Shown: positions 20,965 through 28,507 of the stretch, in pieces
Layout: the number at the start of each line of letters is the position of its first letter
How positions within the stretch are numbered: position 1 is the first letter of the stretch
DNA from: DASXTC01 sp036505635
GTDB lineage: Bacteria; Acidobacteriota; Polarisedimenticolia; JACPZX01; DASXTC01
Assembly: GCA_036505635.1 (NCBI GenBank)
Contig: DASXTC010000010.1
Span: 62,001-126,000 of the forward strand
Length of the DNA stretch: 64,000 bases
Direction of reading: 5' to 3'
Made by a program: the position numbers and the translations under genes
The notes under the pieces: model-generated
The model's input: only the letters and a program-made list of their open reading frames with translations
What the model was told of the DNA's origin: nothing
Databases searched by the model: none

Positions 20965-23165
20965 AGCTCTACCGGCGGATGCTGACCTACCTGTGGCCCT
21001 ACAAGCTGCGCGTCGCGCAGGTTCTCCTGCTGTCGATCCTCACGGCGGCCCTCTCGATCGGGTCGCTGGGTGCGATGAAGCCGCTCTTCGACACGCTTTT
21101 TGCGGGAGAGGAGGCCGACCTCAAGGTCGGCCTGCACGTGCTCGACTCGCGCGGGCACAAGGTCGAGGGCCTGCGGGTCCGCCCGAAGATGCCGGAAGGA
21201 TGGCGCGGCCGGCTGGGGCGCGACTGGAGGATCTTCGAGGACGACACGCTCGTGCTCGAAGGGTTCCGCAAGGAGCGCACCGTCACGATCCCCATCATCC
21301 TGAAGAACCGCCGGGACCTCGTCTACGACGGGCTGCATCTGGAGGCGGAGGGGGCCGGCAAGGGGTGGAGCGCCGCGGTCGAGATGCCGCCCGGGTTCGA
21401 GACCGCCCGTCTGATGCCGCAGGAGGAGATCACCGCCCAGCTCATCCTGACCCCTGAGACGGGGCATCACCTCTTCTCGGGCCCCTTCTGGAAGAAGCCG
21501 GGCCCCAAGAGGGTCGCCGACTGGGCCCAGGACAAGATCTTCGGCAACAAGTACAAGGCGTTGTTCGTCATCTCGGGTCTCATCCTGATCACGACGCTTC
21601 TCAAGAGCCTCTGCTTCTACAGCAAGTCGTTCTGGTCCAACTGGCTCTCCAAGCGCGCCATGACCGACCTGCGGCAGCAGCTCTTCGACGCGCTGATCAG
21701 CCAGTCGGTCAACTACTTCGACAAACGCAAGTCAGGGGTCATCATCTCCAAGTTCACCAACTCGCTCAACCAGATGCAGAAGGGGATGACCGCCATCCTC
21801 TCCGAGATCATCACCGAGCCCCTGATGGTGGTCGGCGCGCTCACCCTGGCCTTCTCGATCAACTTCCAGCTCGCGCTCATCGGGATCCTGATCTTCCCGC
21901 TCAACTGGCTGGTGATCCTCGTGACGGGCAAGCTGATCCGGCGTTCCACCGACCGCTCGCTGCGTCAAAGGGCGAACATGGTTCAGATGCTCCAGCGCAG
22001 CATCGACGGGATCCGGATCGTGAAGGCATTCGTCATGGAGGACCGCGCGCGCGAGGGGTTCGCCGAGGCCAACGACCAGGCCTTCCGCTACGACATGAGG
22101 GGCGCGCGGGCCAAGTCGATGCTCCAGCCAGTCGTGGAGATCTTCTCCGCCGGCTTCGTCATCATCTTCCTGCTCCTGGGGGGCGTGTCGGTGCTCCGAG
22201 GCGAGATGACCCCTGGCGACTTCATCACGTTCTACGCCGGCATGGTGGCCTGTTACAGCCCGATCAAGAAGCTCAACAACGCCATCACCGAGATCCAGGA
22301 GAGCGTGAGCGGCGCTGCCGACGTCTTCGCCGAAGTGGACCGCGTGCCCGAGCTGGCCGACGCGCCCGACGCCGTCCCCCTGGTCCCGTTCGCCGACCGG
22401 ATCGAGATGAAGAACGTGTCGTTCCACTACGAGCATCCGGCCCCCGTGCTGCGCGACGTGAGCGTCCGGATCAACAAAGGTGAGTTCGTGGCGCTGGTGG
22501 GACCCTCCGGAGCGGGCAAGTCGACCTTCGTGAACCTGATCCCCCGCTTCTACGACGTGAAGTCGGGTTCGATCGAGATGGACGGGGTGGACATCCGGTC
22601 CGTGACGCTCGAGTCGCTGCGGCGTCAGATCGGCTTCGTGACGCAGGAGCCGATCCTCTTCCACGACACGATCGCGGCCAACATCGCCTTCGGCGAGAGA
22701 GACGCCACGCCGGAGCAGATCGAGGCGGCGGCCCGGACCGCCCACGCCCACGAGTTCATCAAGGATCTGACGAAGGGTTACGAGACCGTGGTGGGCGATC
22801 GCGGCGTGATGCTTTCGGGCGGCCAGAGGCAGCGCATCGCGCTGGCGCGCGCCGTGATGCGCAACCCGGCGATCCTCCTGCTCGACGAGCCGACCTCCTC
22901 GCTCGACACCGAGAGCGAGCGCCTGATCCAGGACGCCATGGACCAGTTCGTCCACGGACGCACCACCATCGTCATCGCGCACCGGCTTTCGACGATCCTG
23001 CACGCGGACCGGATCCTCGTCATGGACCAGGGGCGTCTCGTGGAGGCCGGCACCCACCTGGAGCTGCTCGCGCACGGCGGGGTCTACCGGCGCCTCTACG
23101 AGATCCAGTTCCGCGACCAGACGGAGCCCGGCGGGATCCCGGCGGTCCGGCGCCAGCCGGCATGA
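20961..23165 (+). CDS. MsbA-like ABC exporter with an extra extracytoplasmic domain
   Basis: 734-residue half-transporter with permease and ATPase in one chain, the architecture of lipid A flippase MsbA, but about 140 residues longer. After the first membrane helix (VLLLSILTAALSIGSLGAMKP) an inserted region spans residues about 50-190 before the second helix (ALFVISGLILITTLL). It contains strands such as RTVTIPIILKNRRDLVYDGL and GWSAAVEMPPGFETARLMP that look like an Ig-like, NEW3-type fold. The ATPase is complete: GPSGAGKST near residue 514, LSGGQRQRIALARAVM, ILLLDEPTSSLD and an H-loop AHRLST. It overlaps both neighbours by 4 bp. Substrate is probably a lipid-linked glycan made by the flanking transferases. 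Lipid A itself is possible, but the added domain argues for a specialised cargo. Confidence 0.88.
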   Translation: MKLYRRMLTYLWPYKLRVAQVLLLSILTAALSIGSLGAMKPLFDTLFAGEEADLKVGLHVLDSRGHKVEGLRVRPKMPEGWRGRLGRDWRIFEDDTLVLEGFRKERTVTIPIILKNRRDLVYDGLHLEAEGAGKGWSAAVEMPPGFETARLMPQEEITAQLILTPETGHHLFSGPFWKKPGPKRVADWAQDKIFGNKYKALFVISGLILITTLLKSLCFYSKSFWSNWLSKRAMTDLRQQLFDALISQSVNYFDKRKSGVIISKFTNSLNQMQKGMTAILSEIITEPLMVVGALTLAFSINFQLALIGILIFPLNWLVILVTGKLIRRSTDRSLRQRANMVQMLQRSIDGIRIVKAFVMEDRAREGFAEANDQAFRYDMRGARAKSMLQPVVEIFSAGFVIIFLLLGGVSVLRGEMTPGDFITFYAGMVACYSPIKKLNNAITEIQESVSGAADVFAEVDRVPELADAPDAVPLVPFADRIEMKNVSFHYEHPAPVLRDVSVRINKGEFVALVGPSGAGKSTFVNLIPRFYDVKSGSIEMDGVDIRSVTLESLRRQIGFVTQEPILFHDTIAANIAFGERDATPEQIEAAARTAHAHEFIKDLTKGYETVVGDRGVMLSGGQRQRIALARAVMRNPAILLLDEPTSSLDTESERLIQDAMDQFVHGRTTIVIAHRLSTILHADRILVMDQGRLVEAGTHLELLAHGGVYRRLYEIQFRDQTEPGGIPAVRRQPA

Positions 23166-24295
23166 GGGATCTCCACTTCGATCTGCATGGTCTCTCCGTC
23201 TCCATCCGCGTGGAGGACCACGACCTGCGCGATTTCATCAAGGAGCATTTCCAGACGGAGAAGGGAGCCAATCCCGAGGCCGAGCTGTCGATCAAGGCGG
23301 TGTGGCGCTGGGGCGCTCGCGCGCCGGTCGCGCCGCCGGGCCCGGGCAAGGGGCCGGCCGTCATCGAGAGGCTGGGCCGCGGGGTGTCGCTGGCCCGGGG
23401 CCGCGACGAGGCGGGGGGCGGCGACGGGCTGCGCGCGGTCTGGACGAAGGTGCCGGACTTCCCCGAGCTGACGCTCGCCTTCGAGATGGAGGGAGGCCCA
23501 GGCGGCCGCCTGAAGGTGGAGGCCGACTGCGCCTACCAGCCGAAAGGGATGGCTCGGAGGATCGAGTACCTCAGGCCGAGCCGGGCGGACAAGAAACGCA
23601 ACCGACTCTTCTTCAAGCTGATGTACTTCATGGTCTATTACCCGATGGCCTGGACCTTCGAGCGAACGCGCGGCTGGGGTCTGCTGCACGCGTCGGCCGT
23701 GGCGATGCCTTCGGGCCAGGCGATCATTCTCTCGGGGCTGGGGGGCGTGGGCAAGTCCACGCTGGGGCTCTCCCTACTGGCCCGGCCGGGCGTGCGCTTC
23801 CTGTCGGACAACCTGATCTTCCACGACGAGGAGAGGATCTACGCCTGCCCCGAGCCGGTGAGGCTCGACGCGGCGGCCGTGGCCGGCATGGCCGAAGGAG
23901 GGATGGAGCCGGAGCGCACGAAGCTCCCGGCATCGGCTCACCCGAAGCCGACCTACCGCGTGGTCGCGGCGAGGCGCGCCGACGCGGCGGCACCCGGGGC
24001 CATCTACTTCCTCCGCTTCGCGCAGCGATCCGGCGTAACGCGGATCGATGCACGGAGGGCCGCCGCGATACTGGCTGCCGGCAACGACCTGGCTCGCGAG
24101 ATCAAGGATTACCGCCCCACCTCGGCCCTGCTGTCGATCCTGGCGGCCGAGAGGGATCGGCCCGACCCGGCCGGGCGGTCCAATCTCGCCAGGCTGCTGG
24201 CGCCGGCTCGCTGCGCCATCTTCCGGATCGGCGAGCGGGAGAAGATCACGGACACCGCGGCCCGGCTTGCCGACGAGCTGGAAGAGGCCCGGTGA
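23162..24295 (+). CDS. HPr-kinase-like P-loop ATPase of an envelope cluster
   Basis: 377 residues. A variable N-terminal half is followed by LLHASAV, then the P-loop ILSGLGGVGKSTLGLSLL near residue 195 and LSDNLIFHDEERIYACPEPVRL. This arrangement is seen in HprK-like proteins encoded in capsule, exopolysaccharide and peptide-modification clusters, distinct from true HPr kinase/phosphorylase. No PTS gene is nearby, so the classical HPr target is unlikely. It starts with an ATG inside the exporter stop (ATGA) and ends in a GTGA overlap with the RtcB-like gene. What it phosphorylates is unknown; a lipid or sugar intermediate or a partner protein of this operon is plausible. Confidence 0.65.
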   Translation: MRDLHFDLHGLSVSIRVEDHDLRDFIKEHFQTEKGANPEAELSIKAVWRWGARAPVAPPGPGKGPAVIERLGRGVSLARGRDEAGGGDGLRAVWTKVPDFPELTLAFEMEGGPGGRLKVEADCAYQPKGMARRIEYLRPSRADKKRNRLFFKLMYFMVYYPMAWTFERTRGWGLLHASAVAMPSGQAIILSGLGGVGKSTLGLSLLARPGVRFLSDNLIFHDEERIYACPEPVRLDAAAVAGMAEGGMEPERTKLPASAHPKPTYRVVAARRADAAAPGAIYFLRFAQRSGVTRIDARRAAAILAAGNDLAREIKDYRPTSALLSILAAERDRPDPAGRSNLARLLAPARCAIFRIGEREKITDTAARLADELEEAR

Positions 24296-25782
24296 GCGCG
24301 CCGCCCGGTGAAAACGCGGTGATGGCGATACCGCGGATGGTCGAGGACGCGCACCACCGGCCGGGGCTCGGTGTGCGGCTCTACGCGGGGCCCCGCTCCG
24401 CCCCGGAGCCCGCGGTCCTGCAGCGGCTCCTCTCGGTGTCGCGCCTCCCCTGGGTGGCCCGGCCCGTGGTGGCGCTGCCGGATCTCCACTGGAAGGATCG
24501 CCTCGAGACCCCCTCGAGCACCGCCATCGCCACGCGCTCGGAGATCGTGCTGTCGTTCTCCAGCCCATCGCAGAACTGTGGAATGAACCTGCTGGCCACG
24601 CCGTTCACGGAGAAGGACCTGTCGGACGGTTTTGTCGACGGATTGATGCGGGACCTGCGCGACGGGATCCCGAGGCGACGGCGCAACGCGGCCCTGGCGG
24701 CCGACGAGGTGATCGAGTTCTGCCGGAAGGGGGCGCCGGCCGCCGCCAGGCGCTTCGGGCTCGACCCTGATCTTTGCGCCCCCATGGAGGCAGGCGGCAA
24801 CACGCTGGCCGGCGAGGAGCCCTCGCGCGAGGAGCTGATGAGCGTCGTGGACCAGCGCGCCATCGAGATGGGACGCTTCTCGTTCGCCTACATCGGCGGG
24901 GGAAACCACTTCCTCGAGCTCCAGGTGGTTTCGGAGATCTTCGACGCCGAGGCGTGCCGGGCCATGGGCCTGGAGAAGGGACAGCTCGTCGCGATGTTTC
25001 ACACCGGCTCCGAGCGGCTCGGCCACGACCTGGGAAGGCTCTACTCGTGGCGGCGCAAGACCGACCCGGGCAGACGCCGCAAGCTCTTCTGGAGAAAGGT
25101 TCGGCTCCATCTGCTCCAGGAAGCCATGGGCCTGACGGCCCTGCGGCGCCGTTGGGGCTATCACTTCACCAAGCAGGACTACGTCGCGGTTCCGGCCGAC
25201 TCGCCCGAGGGGCGCCGTCTCGCGCTGACGCTGAAGCTAGCCGCCAACTACGGGTACGCCAACCGGATGGCGGTGACCGGACTGATTCAGGAGGCGATGA
25301 GGCGGACCTCAGGCCAGCACGGCCTGCGCCTCCGGATCGTCGCGGACCTCTCGCACAATACGATCATTCACGAGAAGATCGGGGACCAGCGACTCTGGGT
25401 CCACCGCCACAACGCCGCGCGCGCGGTGGGCCCGGCCGGGCTGCCGCTCGATCATCCGTACCGTTCGATCGGCCAGCCGGTGATGGTGCCCGGGACGAAC
25501 CGGACATCCTCCTACGTGGTCGTGGCTCGGGACGGGGCCGAGGCGTCGCTCAACTCGATGGACCATGGCGCCGGGCGCACCGTCCAGCGATTCGAGAATG
25601 CCGGGCTGCTCGCCCCGCGCCCCGACAGGGTCACGCGCAAGTACGATTACGCGTCCACCGGTCCGCAGATCCTCGCCCACCTGTCGGACGATGCGGTCGA
25701 TGAGGTGATGTCGGTCGCGCAAGCCGGTGGGATCGCGGCGCCCGCGGCGCGACTGCGGCCCGTGGCCGTTCTGAAGGCCTGA
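24292..25782 (+). CDS. Divergent RtcB-family protein
   Basis: 496 residues, RtcB-like throughout. RtcB enzymes join RNA 2',3'-cyclic phosphate or 3'-phosphate ends to 5'-OH ends using Mn2+ and GTP. Recognisable are LPDLHWKDR (PDxH), GGGNHFLEL (His206), MFHTGSERLG (His237), LAANYGYANR, DLSHNTIIHEK (His355), WVHRHNAARA (His371, position of the guanylylated His), VPGTNRTSSYV and DHGAGR. The DIGCGM metal motif reads SQNCGM, keeping the Cys (residue 96) but losing the Asp, and the HRKGATRA motif is altered to HRHNAARA. Start is the GTG overlapping the previous stop (GTGA). The lost Asp and the glycan-operon setting make a standard RNA-repair role uncertain. Confidence 0.75.
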   Translation: MSAPPGENAVMAIPRMVEDAHHRPGLGVRLYAGPRSAPEPAVLQRLLSVSRLPWVARPVVALPDLHWKDRLETPSSTAIATRSEIVLSFSSPSQNCGMNLLATPFTEKDLSDGFVDGLMRDLRDGIPRRRRNAALAADEVIEFCRKGAPAAARRFGLDPDLCAPMEAGGNTLAGEEPSREELMSVVDQRAIEMGRFSFAYIGGGNHFLELQVVSEIFDAEACRAMGLEKGQLVAMFHTGSERLGHDLGRLYSWRRKTDPGRRRKLFWRKVRLHLLQEAMGLTALRRRWGYHFTKQDYVAVPADSPEGRRLALTLKLAANYGYANRMAVTGLIQEAMRRTSGQHGLRLRIVADLSHNTIIHEKIGDQRLWVHRHNAARAVGPAGLPLDHPYRSIGQPVMVPGTNRTSSYVVVARDGAEASLNSMDHGAGRTVQRFENAGLLAPRPDRVTRKYDYASTGPQILAHLSDDAVDEVMSVAQAGGIAAPAARLRPVAVLKA

Positions 25783-25783
25783 C

Positions 25784-27016
25784 GTGAGGGTCGCCTACGT
25801 GGCCAACCGTTTCCCCCGATGGGGAGGCGGGTGGGTCCTCAACGAAGTGCGGGGGCTCCAGGGCGCCGGGATAGATCTCGACATCTACTCCTTCAGACGC
25901 CCGTTCGATGACGTGGCGTCGCAGCCGGGGATGCGCGAGTGGATCGGGCGCACCAGCTACGTCCCCCGCGGGTCCTCGCTCGCCTGCTGGACCGCCGCGC
26001 TTTACTGCCTCGTCCGGTCCCCGCTGGGGTTCGCCCGCGGCATCGCGACCGCGCTGCGGCTCGGAGGCCGCATGGCGCGCGGGGGGCACATCCTGGAGGT
26101 CTTCTTCCTGGCCTCCCGCATCCGGCGCTCGAAGGCGCTTCACATCCACGCTCAGCACGCCGACTATCTGGCCGACGCGGCGATGGCCGCGGCCGCCTGC
26201 CTGAAACTTCCTTTCTCGCTCACCGGTCACGCCAACGATCTCTACACCAACCCCGGCCGTCTGGCCGAAAAGGTCTCCACGGCGCGCTTCATCGCCACCT
26301 GCACCGGGTTCAACGAGACCCATCTCAAGGGGATCCTCGGGCCGGCCGGCGCCGCGAAGGTGGCGCGCGTCTATCACGGCGTCGACCTGGCGCGCTTCGT
26401 CCCGCGCGCGGCCGGCGCCCCGGCCCCTCCCGCCGGCCGGCTCGTCACCGTCACGCGGCTCAAAGAGAAGAAGGGGTTCCCATACCTGCTCGAGGCGCTT
26501 CAGATCCTCCAGGGCCGCGGCCTCGACTTCACGCTGGAGATCTACGGTGACGGTGATCAGAGTGACGCGATCGGGGCGAGGATCCGCGAGCTGGGGCTGG
26601 AAGGAAGGGTGTCGCTCAGGGGAACCATCGATCACGACAAGATCCCCGGCGTGCTGGCTGGGGCGGGCCTCTTCGTGCTGCCGTGCGTCGTCCTGGCGAA
26701 CCAGGACCGCGACGGGATCCCCAATACGATCATCGAGGCCCTGGCATCGGGCGTCCCGGTGGTCTCCACAGCGATCTCGGGGATCCCTGAGGCCGTGCTC
26801 GACGGGCGGAGCGGGCTTCTGGCGCCGGAGCGCGACGCCCCGGCCCTCGCCGACGCGCTCGAAAGGATGATGCGGGACCACGGACTGCGAGAGCGCTGCG
26901 CGGTGGAAGGGCGGCGCGTGGCGGAATCGCACTTCAGTATCGCGGCTTCGGGGCGCGCGCTTGCCGACCTCTTCCGTCTCTCCGCGACCCCGCCTACCCG
27001 GCCGGACGGGCGCTGA
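25784..27016 (+). CDS. GT4-family glycosyltransferase
   Basis: 410-residue GT-B glycosyltransferase, last gene of the operon that begins at 19.77 kb. The N-terminus MRVAYVANRFPRWGGGWVLNE and the donor domain TVTRLKEKKGFPYLLEAL, IYGDGDQSD, IPNTIIEALASGVPVVSTAISG (EX7E-type region) are typical of colanic-acid or exopolysaccharide transferases (WcaL/AmsK-like). The GTG start comes one base after the RtcB-like stop. Its 3' end overlaps the convergent mpl gene by 23 bp. Donor and acceptor unknown. Confidence 0.85.
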   Translation: MRVAYVANRFPRWGGGWVLNEVRGLQGAGIDLDIYSFRRPFDDVASQPGMREWIGRTSYVPRGSSLACWTAALYCLVRSPLGFARGIATALRLGGRMARGGHILEVFFLASRIRRSKALHIHAQHADYLADAAMAAAACLKLPFSLTGHANDLYTNPGRLAEKVSTARFIATCTGFNETHLKGILGPAGAAKVARVYHGVDLARFVPRAAGAPAPPAGRLVTVTRLKEKKGFPYLLEALQILQGRGLDFTLEIYGDGDQSDAIGARIRELGLEGRVSLRGTIDHDKIPGVLAGAGLFVLPCVVLANQDRDGIPNTIIEALASGVPVVSTAISGIPEAVLDGRSGLLAPERDAPALADALERMMRDHGLRERCAVEGRRVAESHFSIAASGRALADLFRLSATPPTRPDGR

Positions 27017-28436
27017 TCCCGGCGCGGGCGTCGAGGGCCGCGAGCAGCTTTTCGGCGATCCCACCGAAGCCGCCGTTGCTCATGATCAGCACGACGTCGC
27101 CGCGGCGGGCCTTCTCGGCGATCGTCGCGACGATCCCCGGAACCCCCGCCGGCTCGTGCTGCGCGGAGAGCCCCCGGCCGCGCAGGTCGGCGATCAACCT
27201 CTCGACGCTGAAGCGCCTCCCCTCGGGCGCCCGCTCCGGGTGATCGACGGGCGCGATGACCACCTCGTCGGCCCCGTCGAACGCCTGAGCGTACTCGGCC
27301 TGGAAGACGTCTCGCCGCGTGGTGTTGGTGCGCGGCTCGAACACGGCCCAGAGCCTCTGGCCCGGATGGCTCGTCCTGATGGCCGCGATCGTCTCGCGCA
27401 CGGCAGTGGGATGATGTGCGAAGTCGTCGATGACGGTGACCCCGGCGGAGACGCCGCGCACCTCCTGGCGGCGCCGCACGCCCGAAAACGAGCCGAGCCC
27501 GCGGCGGATCTCTTCGGGAGAGAGGCCGAGCTTCAATCCGACGGCCACGGCGGCCAGCGCGTTGCGCAGGTTGTGAGCCCCCGCCGCGCCGATGCGGAAG
27601 GTCCCCAGGTCCCGCCCCGCGTCCAGCGCCCTGAAGAGCATCCCGTCCGGGCGCGTCTCGATGAGCTCGGCGCGCAGCCGCGCGCCCGGCCCCAGCCCGT
27701 ATCCGACGATCTCCCCGCGGCACGGGCGGGAGAGCAGGAGGGCGATGGCATCGTCGGCGCATACGATGAGCGCGCCACCGGCGGAGGCCGCCGGCACCAG
27801 CGCCACGAAGCGGGAGAACGCCTCCTTGACCGCGTCGAGCGAAGGGAACATCTCGGCGTGGTCGTACTCCACGCTGGTGAGCACGGCGGTGCGCGGCATG
27901 TAGTGCAGGAACTTCGGCCCCTTGTCGAAGAACGAGGTCTCGTACTCGTCCCCCTCGATGACGAACGCCTCTCCGGCACCCAGCCTGTAGGACTGGTCGA
28001 GGTCCTTGAGGATCCCTCCCACGAGGAACGACGGGTCCCGGCCCGATTCCACGAGCATCCTGGCGATCATCGCGGTGGTGGTCGTTTTGCCGTGCGTCCC
28101 CGCGACCACGATGGAGTGCCGGCTCGCCAGGAAGAACCGTCCGAGCGCCTGCGGCATGCTCAGGTACTCGATGCCGCTCTCGAGAAGGGCCCGCGCCTCG
28201 GGGTTGTCCCGGTTGGCGATGTTGCCCACGATCACCAGGTCGGGGCGCGGCGTGGCGGCCAGGATGTTCTCGGCGCGGTACCCTTCGAGGATCGGGATGC
28301 CACGGTCGCGCAGCATCGTGGAGATCGGCGGGTAGACGTTCTCGTCGGAGCCGCGGACATCGTGTCCCGCGTCGCGCAGGAGCCCCGCGAGGGATCCCAT
28401 CCCCGTGCCGCAGATGCCGATCATGTGGATGAGCAT
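26994..28436 (-). CDS. mpl: UDP-N-acetylmuramate:L-alanyl-gamma-D-glutamyl-meso-diaminopimelate ligase
   Basis: Mur-ligase family enzyme for peptidoglycan recycling: it joins recovered tripeptide (L-Ala-D-Glu-mDAP) to UDP-MurNAc using ATP, in the cytoplasm. The 480 residues show MLIHMIGICGTGMGSLAGLL (nucleotide-binding start shared with MurC), the P-loop VAGTHGKTTTTAM near residue 110, VIEGDEYETSFFDKG, a centre with NLRNALAA, and IDDFAHHPTAVRET followed by VFEPRTNTTRRDVF, all standard for Mpl. The presence of EGDEYETSFFDKGPKFLHY separates it from MurC. It is a lone gene between convergent and divergent neighbours. It also supports a Gram-negative, mDAP-type wall. Confidence 0.92.
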   Translation of the reverse strand: MLIHMIGICGTGMGSLAGLLRDAGHDVRGSDENVYPPISTMLRDRGIPILEGYRAENILAATPRPDLVIVGNIANRDNPEARALLESGIEYLSMPQALGRFFLASRHSIVVAGTHGKTTTTAMIARMLVESGRDPSFLVGGILKDLDQSYRLGAGEAFVIEGDEYETSFFDKGPKFLHYMPRTAVLTSVEYDHAEMFPSLDAVKEAFSRFVALVPAASAGGALIVCADDAIALLLSRPCRGEIVGYGLGPGARLRAELIETRPDGMLFRALDAGRDLGTFRIGAAGAHNLRNALAAVAVGLKLGLSPEEIRRGLGSFSGVRRRQEVRGVSAGVTVIDDFAHHPTAVRETIAAIRTSHPGQRLWAVFEPRTNTTRRDVFQAEYAQAFDGADEVVIAPVDHPERAPEGRRFSVERLIADLRGRGLSAQHEPAGVPGIVATIAEKARRGDVVLIMSNGGFGGIAEKLLAALDARAGISARPAG

Positions 28437-28507
28437 GGCCGGTTCAAGATATTACCGGACGGGCCTCGCGGCCAGTGGTAGGCTGGCCGCACGAGGGGGT
28501 GGGGGCG

